From an uncultured Butyricicoccus sp. (GTDB taxonomy: Bacteria; Bacillota; Clostridia; Oscillospirales; Butyricicoccaceae), in assembly GCA_947575935.1 (NCBI GenBank), contig CANPPM010000094.1, positions 1 through 9,508 on the forward strand: a stretch of 9,508 bases of DNA, given 5' to 3'. Positions 1 to 6,356 of this stretch are shown here, piece after piece. The position numbers and the translations under genes are program-made. How positions within the stretch are numbered: position 1 is the first letter of the stretch; each line of letters starts with the position of its first letter. The notes beneath the pieces were generated by a model. The model was given only the letters and a program-made list of their open reading frames with translations. It searched no databases and was not told the DNA's origin.

Positions 1-183
1 CGGCTTATCAATCCCGATGACTGCAATCCGAGATGTGTCATGGGATATACCTTTGTACTGGATGGTGAGCAGTATCAGAAATGCCGTTACATGGCGTTTC
101 AGCCTACACTGAGTGAGGAAAACAATCCGTACATAAAGAAATTTTTAGAGAAAGAATTGTGGGCAGACGCGGGTTATGAGTAA
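1..183 (+). CDS. 3' end of an unrecognised accessory protein (partial)
   Basis: This is an open frame from the first base of the window to a TAA at 181-183, giving the last 60 residues of a protein whose start lies outside. The piece has three cysteines, an aromatic-rich middle (GYTFVLDGEQYQKCRYMAF) and a charged, probably helical C-terminus (residues about 40-60). I do not recognise the family. Codon use is more A+T-rich (AAA, TTT, TTA, ATA) than in the genes from 652 on. Just downstream is a remnant that resembles a transposon protein, so this may be a cargo or accessory gene of a mobile element rather than a core gene. The frame is uninterrupted and the composition looks protein-like, but nothing points to a specific function. 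Confidence 0.55.
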   Translation, partial: RLINPDDCNPRCVMGYTFVLDGEQYQKCRYMAFQPTLSEENNPYIKKFLEKELWADAGYE

Positions 184-268
184 GCAGGGGGTTATTACAG
201 ATTGAGTATGTCGCACTATTTGCAGCAATAAGGTAAAGTTGCAGCTATAGGCAGACAGAAAAGTTAGA

Positions 269-297
269 TTGACGCAAAGGATTTGTGCGAATAAAAT
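269..297 (+). promoter_or_regulatory. possible sigma-A promoter of the TnpV-like remnant
   Basis: TTGACG at 269-274 and TAAAAT at 292-297 are separated by exactly 17 bases, a good match to the vegetative promoter pattern. A purine-rich GGAAGG (303-308) and an ATG (316) follow. The predicted transcription start (about 304) falls inside that ribosome-binding site, which weakens the case for efficient translation from this promoter. It may be a relic of the accessory element. Confidence 0.35.
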
Positions 298-315
298 GAT
301 AGCGGAAGGTTCCAA

Positions 316-511
316 ATGGATAGTACATTTTTGAAGAACGCAACGTCTTGTGGAAGTATCAACAGATTGACGATTACTATTTTCCCTGCCTGACGAAAAA
401 GAACCGCTTTATAATGTACTGTTTCTGAGTGGCAGACGGAACAGCCGCCTCGCCGCCATTGGCCGGCGGGTCGAAAAGCGCAGATGGCCCACGGAACGGA
501 TCTTGATATAA
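316..511 (+). pseudogene. degraded TnpV-like transposon protein remnant
   Basis: No single frame is open, but successive frames read like a shortened TnpV, a small protein carried by Tn4451/TnpX-type elements of clostridia. After an ATG at 316 (GGAAGG six bases upstream), the frame of 327 reads IFEE and then YQQIDDYYFPCL at 357-392. The frame then shifts near 386-392, where a CCTGAC tract suggests a slippage deletion, and continues as LPDEKEPLYN (386-415), a stretch that may skip about 20 residues of the normal protein, then SGRRN (428-442) and LAAIGRR (449-469), ending at TAA 509-511. From memory, TnpV starts with IFE plus a GDYxxPxLxLP motif and later has an SGxLN...LxxIDRxA helix; the order and spacing fit apart from the internal loss. 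The family match was recalled, not searched. At least two frameshifts and a missing C-terminal half make it non-functional. Confidence 0.42.
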
Positions 512-592
512 GACGATGCCTGCAGACTTCCATATTGGAGGATTTGCAGGTGTTCTTTTACGCAAATTGCCCTGAAGCAACGCAATAAAAAC

Positions 593-644
593 TTGACGCA
601 GTTTACAAATTTCGGTATAATAAAAGAGATTGCAATACAGGGAG
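593..644 (+). promoter_or_regulatory. sigma-A promoter and ribosome-binding site of the topoisomerase B-subunit gene
   Basis: TTGACG (593-598) and a perfect TATAAT (616-621) are spaced by 17 bases. Transcription should start near 628, giving a leader of only about 24 bases. AGGGAG (639-644) lies seven bases before the ATG at 652 and fixes that start. The leader is too short for a riboswitch. Confidence 0.8.
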
Positions 645-651
645 TGTCAAA

Positions 652-2646
652 ATGAAAAACACAAAGACCCAATACGGCAACGATAGCATCTCTTCGCTGA
701 AAGGGGCGGACCGTGTCCGCAAGCGTCCCGGCGTCATCTTTGGTTCAGATGGCTTGGAGGGCTGCCAGCATGCCGTCTTTGAGATCCTGTCCAACTCCAT
801 TGACGAAGCGCGTGAGGGCTATGGCGACAGCATCACCGTGACCCGCTTTGAGGATGGCTCGATTGAGGTCATCGACAACGGGCGCGGCATTCCAATTGAG
901 TTTAATCAGGGCGAGGGCCGATATAACTGGGAATTGGTCTTCTGCGAGATGTATGCGGGCGGCAAGTACAACACCAACGCGGGGGAAAACTATGAGTTTT
1001 CGCTCGGTTTGAACGGCTTGGGTACCTGTGCGACCCAATATTCTTCTGAATATATGGATGTCACCGTCGTGCGGGACGGCTTTGCATATCAGCTGCATTT
1101 TGAAAAGGGCGAAAACCGGACTGACGCCAAGGAGGGCTATTTGAAAACGCCTGCCGCCTCCCGTAGGACGGGGACGCGTATTCATTGGCGGCCTGATCTG
1201 GAGGTGTTTACCGACATCAATATCCCGACCAGTTATTATCTGGATGTCCTGAAACGGCAGGCGGTTGTCAATCAGAAGCTGAAATTCATCTTCCGCAATC
1301 AACAGGGCGCTAAGTTTGAAACCACAGAATTTTGCTATGAAAACGGTATTGTGGATTACGTACAGGAGCTTGCTGGGGAAACGCCGCTGACTAGCGTGCA
1401 GTTTTTGCAGGCCGAGCGCAAGGGCCGTGACCGCGCAGATAAAGATGAGTACAAGGCCAAGCTGTCGTGCGCCTTCTGCTTTTGTACGTCTATCTCCCGG
1501 CTGGAATATTATCATAACTCCTCGTGGCTGGAATACGGCGGCGCACCGGACAAAGCTGTCCGCTCGGCGTTTGTTTCTGCAATCGACGGTTATCTGAAGC
1601 AGATCGGCAAATACCAGAAGGGTGAAAGTAAGATCTCGTTCCAGGATGTCAGCGACTCGCTGATTCTGGTTACCAATTGTTTTTCAACTCAGACCTCGTA
1701 TGAAAACCAGACGAAAAAGGCGATCACCAACCGTTTCATACAGGAGGCAATGACTGACTTTTTGAAGCAGGGGCTTGAGATTTATTTTATTGAGAATAAG
1801 TCGGAAGCCGACCGCATTGCGGAGCAGATCCTGATCAATAAGCGCAGCCGCGAGCAGGCTGAACGCGCCCGGCTGAACATTAAAAAGAAGCTTTCGGGTA
1901 ATATCGATTTGGCCAATCGGGTGGCAAAGTTTGTGGACTGCCGGACCAAGGATGTCTCACGCCGTGAGCTTTACATTGTGGAGGGAGATTCGGCGCTCGG
2001 TTCGGTCAAGCAGGGGCGGGATTCAGAGTTTCAGGCGATCATGCCTGTACGCGGAAAAATCCTTAACTGTCTGAAGGCGGGGTATGACCGTGTGTTCAAA
2101 AGCGATATCATTACCGACCTGCTCAAGGTATTGGGCTGCGGCGTTGAGGTCAAAGGCAAGACGGCAAAGGACATCAGCGCGTTTGACTTGGATTCCCTGC
2201 GCTGGAATAAAATTATCATCTGTACCGATGCTGATGTCGACGGTTATCAGATACGGACGCTGATCCTGACGATGCTGTATAGGCTGGTGCCGACCCTTAT
2301 CGAAAAGGGATGTGTGTACATTGCGGAATCACCGCTCTATGAGATCATTTATAAGGATAAATCTTATTTTGCCTTTGATGAAAATGAGAAGGCCAAACTC
2401 TTGAAGAAATTTGAGGGCAAAAAGGTGTTGATCCAGCGTTCGAAGGGCTTGGGCGAAAATGAGGCTGAAATGATGTGGGAGACAACGATGAACCCTGCTT
2501 CCCGCCGTTTGATTCGCGTGCAGCCCTGCGAGGCGAAAGAGACGGCGGAAATGTTTGAGCTGCTGCTCGGCGATAACCTGGAAGGCCGGAAGGAATATAT
2601 CGCCGAAAACGGTCATTTGTATTTGGAAATGGCCGATCTTTCATGA
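652..2646 (+). CDS. parE: type IIA DNA topoisomerase B subunit (topoisomerase IV / ParE-like)
   Basis: This is the ATPase and TOPRIM subunit (664 residues) of a type IIA topoisomerase, which works with the A subunit encoded next to pass one DNA duplex through another. The GHKL ATPase region shows Glu44 and Asn48 in FEILSNSIDE, Asp75 in VIDNGRGI (73-80), a GGKYN segment (103-107) and a glycine-rich lid GLNGLG (119-124). The transducer has the QTK loop at 353-355. The TOPRIM domain has EGDSA (444-448), RGKILN (467-472) and DADVDG (526-531), the Mg-binding acidic residues. QRSKGLGE (595-602) and WETTM (609-613) follow. It lacks the ~170-residue insert of proteobacterial GyrB, as expected for this short type. 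It is divergent: canonical DGAHIRT is DGYQIRT here, and the lid differs from the usual GLHGVG. ParE rather than GyrB is inferred from its partner's lack of a GyrA box; the family itself is certain. Confidence 0.9.
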   Translation: MKNTKTQYGNDSISSLKGADRVRKRPGVIFGSDGLEGCQHAVFEILSNSIDEAREGYGDSITVTRFEDGSIEVIDNGRGIPIEFNQGEGRYNWELVFCEMYAGGKYNTNAGENYEFSLGLNGLGTCATQYSSEYMDVTVVRDGFAYQLHFEKGENRTDAKEGYLKTPAASRRTGTRIHWRPDLEVFTDINIPTSYYLDVLKRQAVVNQKLKFIFRNQQGAKFETTEFCYENGIVDYVQELAGETPLTSVQFLQAERKGRDRADKDEYKAKLSCAFCFCTSISRLEYYHNSSWLEYGGAPDKAVRSAFVSAIDGYLKQIGKYQKGESKISFQDVSDSLILVTNCFSTQTSYENQTKKAITNRFIQEAMTDFLKQGLEIYFIENKSEADRIAEQILINKRSREQAERARLNIKKKLSGNIDLANRVAKFVDCRTKDVSRRELYIVEGDSALGSVKQGRDSEFQAIMPVRGKILNCLKAGYDRVFKSDIITDLLKVLGCGVEVKGKTAKDISAFDLDSLRWNKIIICTDADVDGYQIRTLILTMLYRLVPTLIEKGCVYIAESPLYEIIYKDKSYFAFDENEKAKLLKKFEGKKVLIQRSKGLGENEAEMMWETTMNPASRRLIRVQPCEAKETAEMFELLLGDNLEGRKEYIAENGHLYLEMADLS

Positions 2647-2715
2647 ACCGGCGGAAGAATAGAAAGACGTGCTTCCGGCTGTTGGAAACCGCCAGGATAA
2701 GGAGGGCAGGATACA
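2647..2715 (+). promoter_or_regulatory. intercistronic gap with weak hairpin and strong ribosome-binding site
   Basis: The gap has no terminator, so the two subunit genes are probably co-transcribed. CGGAAG (2652-2657) can pair with CTTCCG (2672-2677) across a 14-base loop; alternatively GGCGG (2650-2654) pairs with CCGCC (2689-2693). AAGGAGGG (2699-2706) lies nine bases before a TTG at 2716 and decides that start, since no in-frame ATG lies at a suitable distance from it. Confidence 0.5.
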
Positions 2716-4935
2716 TTGGCAAGGAAAAAAAAGGAGATTGAGCCTGTGCGTGAGCAGCGTCCGCCGCTGGAGCCTGTGGATGCACGCATTACGGATACGC
2801 TGCGGGAAAACTATATGCCCTATGCTATGAGCGTGATTGTCTCGCGTGCAATTCCGGAGATCGACGGATTTAAGCCCTCGCACCGCAAGTTGCTTTATAC
2901 GATGTATCATATGGGTCTGCTGCGCGGCAATCGTACCAAATCGGCGAATATTGTCGGTACGACGATGAAACTTAACCCGCATGGCGACGCTGCAATCTAT
3001 GAAACCATGGTTCGCCTGACCCGCGGCAGCGAATCCCTATTGGTGCCGTTTGTTGATTCCAAGGGCAATTTCGGTAAGGTATATTCACGTGATATGGCTT
3101 ATGCGGCGTCACGTTATACAGAGGCCAAATTGGATGCGGTCTGTATTGAGCTGTTCCGGGATATCGACTGCGATGCCGTCGACTTTGTGGACAATTATGA
3201 CGGCACGCTTCAGGAGCCGACCTTGCTCCCGACTACATTCCCGAATATTCTGGTTTCGGCAAATACCGGCATTGCCGTCGGGATGGCGAGTAATTTTTGC
3301 GGCTTCAACCTGCATGAAGTTTGCCGTACTGCAATTGCATGTATTAAGGATGAATCGCATGATATTTTGAGCACACTGCCTGCCCCTGATTTTCCGACCG
3401 GCGGCGATATTATCTGGGACGAAAAAGAGATGCGAGGGATCTATGCAGCGGGCCGCGGTTCGTTCAAGGTGCGTTCCAGATGGGAATATCAGAAGAAAGA
3501 TCATCTGATCGAAGTGACCGAGATCCCGTACACCACGACCATAGAGCAGATCATCGATAAAATCGCCGAACTGGTCAAAACCAACAAGGTTCGGGAAATT
3601 GCCGATGTACGGGATGAGACGGATCTGTCTGGTCTCAAGATCGCCATTGACTTGAAACGCGGTGCCGACCCGGATAAGCTGATGGACAAGCTGTTTAAAA
3701 TGACGCCGCTGATGGATTCTTTTCCCTGTAACTTCAATGTGCTGATCGGCGGCATGCCGCGCGTGCTGGGCGTGCGTGAGCTGTTGGAGGAGTGGACGTC
3801 ATGGCGTACGGAATGTGTACGGCGGCGGCTGTATTTTGACCTCAATAAGAAGAAGGAAAAGCTGCACTTGCTGCAGGGATTATCCAAGATCCTGCTGGAT
3901 ATTGACCGTGCGATCAAGATTATCCGCGAGACCGAAGAGGATGCGGAGGTCGTGCCGAATCTGATGATTGGCTTTGGTATCGATGAGCTTCAGGCCGACT
4001 ATATCGCGGATATTCGCCTGCGAAATATCAATCAAGAATATATTTTAAAGCGCCTGCAGGAAACTGCAGAGCTGGAAAAGGAGATTACCCGTCTGACCGA
4101 CCTTGTCGGAAGCCAGGCGAAAATCCGGAATATCATTGTTGAGGAGCTGGAGGCGGTTATCAAAAAATATCCAGCTGAGCGCCGCAGCCGCATTGTCGCG
4201 GCCGAGGAGCTGCATACTTTTGAGGAGGACGACCATATTGCCGACTATCCGGTGCTGGTGTTCCTGACCCGGGAGGGATATTTTAAGAAGATTACGCCGC
4301 AGTCCTGGCGGATGTCCGCCGAGCACAAGCTGAAGGACGGCGACGCTGTGGCATGGACCGCCGAAACCACAAATAAAGAGGAGATCATTTTCCTGACGGA
4401 CAAGCAGCAGGCGTACAAGGCGCGGCTGCATGACTTTGACGATACAAAGGCTTCGGTACTTGGGGACTACCTGCCGCAAAAGCTGGGGATGGACGAAGGG
4501 GAGACGCCGGTTTTTGCCTTTTTGCCAGGGGATTATAAAGCTGCGATGGTGGTTGTTTTTGAAAATGGCAAGGCTGCCCGCTTCGCGCTGGAAAGCTTTG
4601 CGACCAAAACAAACCGCCGCCGCTTGACCGGCGCATATTCCGACAAATCCAGGGCGATTGGGTTCTTTATCGTGGGGGACGAGACGGAGATCACGGTATT
4701 TTCAAGCGCAAACCGGGCGATGACCTTCTGTGCGGGCATGTTGGATATTAAGGCGACCCGGGCTACGCAGGGCGTACAGATCATGGTTCTTCGCGCCAAG
4801 CATACCCTGATTCGCGCGTGCCGGATGGAGGAGGCGGGGCTCAGCGACAATGGCCGCTACCGCTGCCGTTCGATTCCATCAATTGGCGCTATTTTGCGGG
4901 AGGAAGATTTGCCGGAATCGCAGATAACGCTGTAA
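2716..4935 (+). CDS. parC: type IIA DNA topoisomerase A subunit (topoisomerase IV / ParC-like)
   Basis: This is the DNA-cleaving subunit (739 residues, TTG start). The N-terminal winged-helix region shows DGFKPSHRKLLY (50-61), NPHGDAAIYE (87-96) and the active-site Arg133-Tyr134 in AASRYTEAKL. LPTTFPN (171-177) and TGIAVGMA (184-191) follow in the tower region. Residues about 351-490 are helical with heptad-like stretches (LLEEWTSWRTE, LKRLQETAELEKEITRL), matching the coiled-coil arm that ends in the C-gate. From about 508 the protein has repeated beta-blade segments (VLVFLTREGYFKKI, IIFLTDKQQAYKARL, MVVVFENGKAARF, ITVFSSANRAMTF), i.e. a reduced pinwheel. No QRRGGKG-type GyrA box is present, arguing against supercoiling activity. 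The position matching E. coli GyrA Ser83 is Ala92, and Asp87 corresponds to Glu96. It is in one operon with the B subunit, 69 bases downstream. Confidence 0.9.
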   Translation: MARKKKEIEPVREQRPPLEPVDARITDTLRENYMPYAMSVIVSRAIPEIDGFKPSHRKLLYTMYHMGLLRGNRTKSANIVGTTMKLNPHGDAAIYETMVRLTRGSESLLVPFVDSKGNFGKVYSRDMAYAASRYTEAKLDAVCIELFRDIDCDAVDFVDNYDGTLQEPTLLPTTFPNILVSANTGIAVGMASNFCGFNLHEVCRTAIACIKDESHDILSTLPAPDFPTGGDIIWDEKEMRGIYAAGRGSFKVRSRWEYQKKDHLIEVTEIPYTTTIEQIIDKIAELVKTNKVREIADVRDETDLSGLKIAIDLKRGADPDKLMDKLFKMTPLMDSFPCNFNVLIGGMPRVLGVRELLEEWTSWRTECVRRRLYFDLNKKKEKLHLLQGLSKILLDIDRAIKIIRETEEDAEVVPNLMIGFGIDELQADYIADIRLRNINQEYILKRLQETAELEKEITRLTDLVGSQAKIRNIIVEELEAVIKKYPAERRSRIVAAEELHTFEEDDHIADYPVLVFLTREGYFKKITPQSWRMSAEHKLKDGDAVAWTAETTNKEEIIFLTDKQQAYKARLHDFDDTKASVLGDYLPQKLGMDEGETPVFAFLPGDYKAAMVVVFENGKAARFALESFATKTNRRRLTGAYSDKSRAIGFFIVGDETEITVFSSANRAMTFCAGMLDIKATRATQGVQIMVLRAKHTLIRACRMEEAGLSDNGRYRCRSIPSIGAILREEDLPESQITL

Positions 4936-5005
4936 ATCCCTGTGTGCGAAGGCGTGCCTTGCAGACAGGGTGGGTTCTTCAGATGGAGCCTGAATAGGGA
5001 TTTTT
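4934..5005 (+). terminator. probable terminator with branched stem after the A-subunit gene
   Basis: AAATCCCT (4934-4941, starting within the stop codon) is complementary to AGGGATTT (4996-5003), and TTTTT (5001-5005) overlaps the end of the right arm. The enclosed 54 bases fold into two further hairpins: one around 4942-4966 and TTCAG (4978-4982) with CTGAA (4990-4994). This would be a three-way junction, unusual for a simple terminator. The left arm can instead join a 13-bp hairpin, CCCTGT (4938-4943) with ACAGGG (4965-4970) continuing inward to AAGG/CCTT. The two forms exclude each other. Confidence 0.45.
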
Positions 5006-5007
5006 CG

Positions 5008-5034
5008 TGGGGTCCGCTTTTGGAGCGGGCCCCA
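5008..5034 (+). terminator. strong 11-bp hairpin, possible second terminator
   Basis: The arms 5008-5018 and 5024-5034 (TGGGGTCCGCT and AGCGGGCCCCA) pair fully with one G-U and a five-base loop, TTTGG. What follows is A+T-rich (ATAAAATTATGATTTTA) rather than a pure T-tract, so termination efficiency is uncertain. On the minus strand no T-tract follows either. Its right arm overlaps another possible hairpin at 5028-5055. Confidence 0.4.
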
Positions 5035-5055
5035 TAAAATTATGATTTTAGGGCC

Positions 5056-5261
5056 GTTCCTGCCGGTGAAAACGGGAGGGGCCGCCGGCTTCGGATGCTG
5101 CCGGTGTGGAGGCGATTTAAAAGGGCTGGACTGGAAAACGCAGCGCTGGATCCGCTGTGGGAGGGGCGGCGTCAGGGTGTGGAAGCAGTCTATTGAAAGT
5201 GTCCGCAGCTTGCCGCGAATGGGCGTTGTGAAATTGATGCGGGGGAAAATATATGGAATGA
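5056..5261. other. non-coding, G-rich spacer upstream of trpS
   Basis: I see no convincing gene. A 77-codon frame (5042-5275) starts inside a hairpin loop, has no ribosome-binding site, and runs into the -35 region of the trpS promoter. Two moderate hairpins are visible: 5083-5089 with 5100-5106 (seven pairs, one G-U) and CGCAGCG (5139-5145) with CGCTGTG (5153-5159, seven pairs, one G-U). A nine-base direct repeat, CTGCCGGTG, occurs at 5060-5068 and 5098-5106. No T-box, tRNA-like or known riboswitch signature was recognised. Confidence 0.45.
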
Positions 5262-5334
5262 TTGCATTTATGTGATTTTTATGGTATAATATTCAGAAGT
5301 ATATTCTGATATGCGAAATTTACGGTAAAGGAAG
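5262..5334 (+). promoter_or_regulatory. extended -10 promoter and ribosome-binding site of trpS
   Basis: TGGTATAAT (5282-5290) is an extended -10 with a perfect TATAAT. TTGCAT (5262-5267), 17 bases upstream, is a weak -35. The predicted start near 5297 gives a leader of about 47 bases, too short for a T-box. AAAGGAAG (5327-5334) lies nine bases before the ATG at 5344. Confidence 0.7.
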
Positions 5335-5343
5335 TAATCATAG

Positions 5344-6345
5344 ATGAGAGATCCCAATCGACAGACCATTTTCTCTGGCGTACAGCCCTCCGGGCATCTG
5401 ACGCTGGGCAATTACCTGGGGGCGATCAAGCACTTTGGTACGCTGCAGGACGAATATAACTGCATTTACTGTGTTGTTGACATGCATGCAATCACCATCC
5501 GGCAGGATCCTGCCGGCCTGCGCCGCCAGACGCTGGAGTTGTTGGCGCAGTATATTGCCTGTGGCATTGACCCGAAGAAGTCCATTCTCTTTGTCCAAAG
5601 CCATGTACCCGCACACGCCCAGTTGGCATGGGTCCTTAACTGTTATACCATGTTCGGAGAGATGAGCCGCATGACCCAGTTTAAGGATAAATCTTCCAAA
5701 CATGCGGATAACATCAACGTCGGCCTGTTCGATTACCCTGTGCTGATGGCGGCGGATATTCTGCTCTACCAGACCCACAAGGTTCCGGTCGGCATCGACC
5801 AGCAGCAGCACATTGAAATCACCCGTGATATCGCGCAGCGGTTTAACGGGATTTATTCGGATACCTTTGTTGTTCCCGAGGGATATTATCCCAAGGTTGG
5901 CGCAAAAATCAATAGTCTGTCCGATCCGAGCAAAAAGATGAGCAAATCGGATGAAAATCCGAATGGTTATATTCTGCTGCTGGATAAGCCGGAAGATATT
6001 ATGCGAAAGTTTAAGCGCGCGGTCACCGATTCTGACAACCGCATTGTCCGCGCCGAGGGAAAGGATGGCATCACAAACCTGATCACGATTTATGCCTCGG
6101 CAACCGGCAAATCGCCCGAGGAGGTAGAGGCTGCTTTTGTGGGGCAGGGATACGGCGCATTCAAGCCTGCGGTTGGCGAGGCGGTTGTGGAGCTGCTGCG
6201 GCCGGTGCGTGAGACGACTTTGGACCTTCTGAAAAATAAGGACTATCTGGAACAGATTTATAAGGAGGGTGCGGAGCAGGCCAATTATATTGCGCAGAAA
6301 ACGCTTGACAAGGTTTACCGTAAGATCGGCTTTGTCAGACGCTGA
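5344..6345 (+). CDS. trpS: tryptophanyl-tRNA synthetase
   Basis: This class I synthetase (333 residues, the usual bacterial length) charges tRNA(Trp) with tryptophan using ATP in the cytoplasm. The opening IFSGVQPSG (9-17) leads into the HIGH-equivalent TLGN (20-23) and YLGAIKH. NVGLFDYPVLMAADILLYQ spans 125-143; Asp138 in MAADILLY matches the residue that contacts the indole nitrogen in Bacillus-type enzymes. VGIDQQQHIEITRDIA (149-164) is the conserved dimer/active-site helix segment. The ATP-activating loop is KMSKS (198-202), followed by SDENPNG. The C-terminal helices carry the anticodon-recognition part. The start at 5344 is supported by AAAGGAAG nine bases upstream and by the N-terminal alignment. 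The gene stops 11 bases before the next start, so it probably leads the downstream cell-wall genes in one transcript. No T-box leader is visible. Confidence 0.97.
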   Translation: MRDPNRQTIFSGVQPSGHLTLGNYLGAIKHFGTLQDEYNCIYCVVDMHAITIRQDPAGLRRQTLELLAQYIACGIDPKKSILFVQSHVPAHAQLAWVLNCYTMFGEMSRMTQFKDKSSKHADNINVGLFDYPVLMAADILLYQTHKVPVGIDQQQHIEITRDIAQRFNGIYSDTFVVPEGYYPKVGAKINSLSDPSKKMSKSDENPNGYILLLDKPEDIMRKFKRAVTDSDNRIVRAEGKDGITNLITIYASATGKSPEEVEAAFVGQGYGAFKPAVGEAVVELLRPVRETTLDLLKNKDYLEQIYKEGAEQANYIAQKTLDKVYRKIGFVRR

Positions 6346-6356
6346 GGCAGTTTGTT

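Larger units (their letters stand above)
184..592. other. mostly non-coding stretch between accessory DNA and the topoisomerase operon
   Basis: Apart from the promoter-like site at 269-297 and the TnpV-like remnant, I see no intact gene here. Minus-strand frames across 264-672 have no clear ribosome-binding site and run through the promoter of the next gene, so I take them as chance. A short palindrome (CCGCC 453-457 with GGCGG 465-469) has no T-tract and does not look like a terminator. The stretch 512-592 holds nothing I recognise. Confidence 0.5.

Noticed and set aside
453..469. CCGCC/GGCGG palindrome as a terminator
   Set aside because: The stem is only five pairs, no T-tract follows, and it lies within the TnpV-like remnant.
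745..1515. 256-residue open frame on the minus strand
   Set aside because: It is fully antisense to the conserved ATPase region of the topoisomerase B subunit and has no convincing start signal.
2652..2677. Hairpin between the two topoisomerase genes as a terminator
   Set aside because: The stem is six pairs with a 14-base loop and no T-tract, and the next gene has no promoter of its own.
5205..5225. GCCGCGAA resembling part of a T-box before trpS
   Set aside because: The essential TGGN that pairs with the tRNA end is missing, and there is no specifier stem or following terminator in the short distance to the promoter.
5042..5275. 77-residue plus-strand frame upstream of trpS
   Set aside because: It starts inside a hairpin loop without a ribosome-binding site, has an Arg/Gly/Trp-rich composition, and runs into the trpS promoter.
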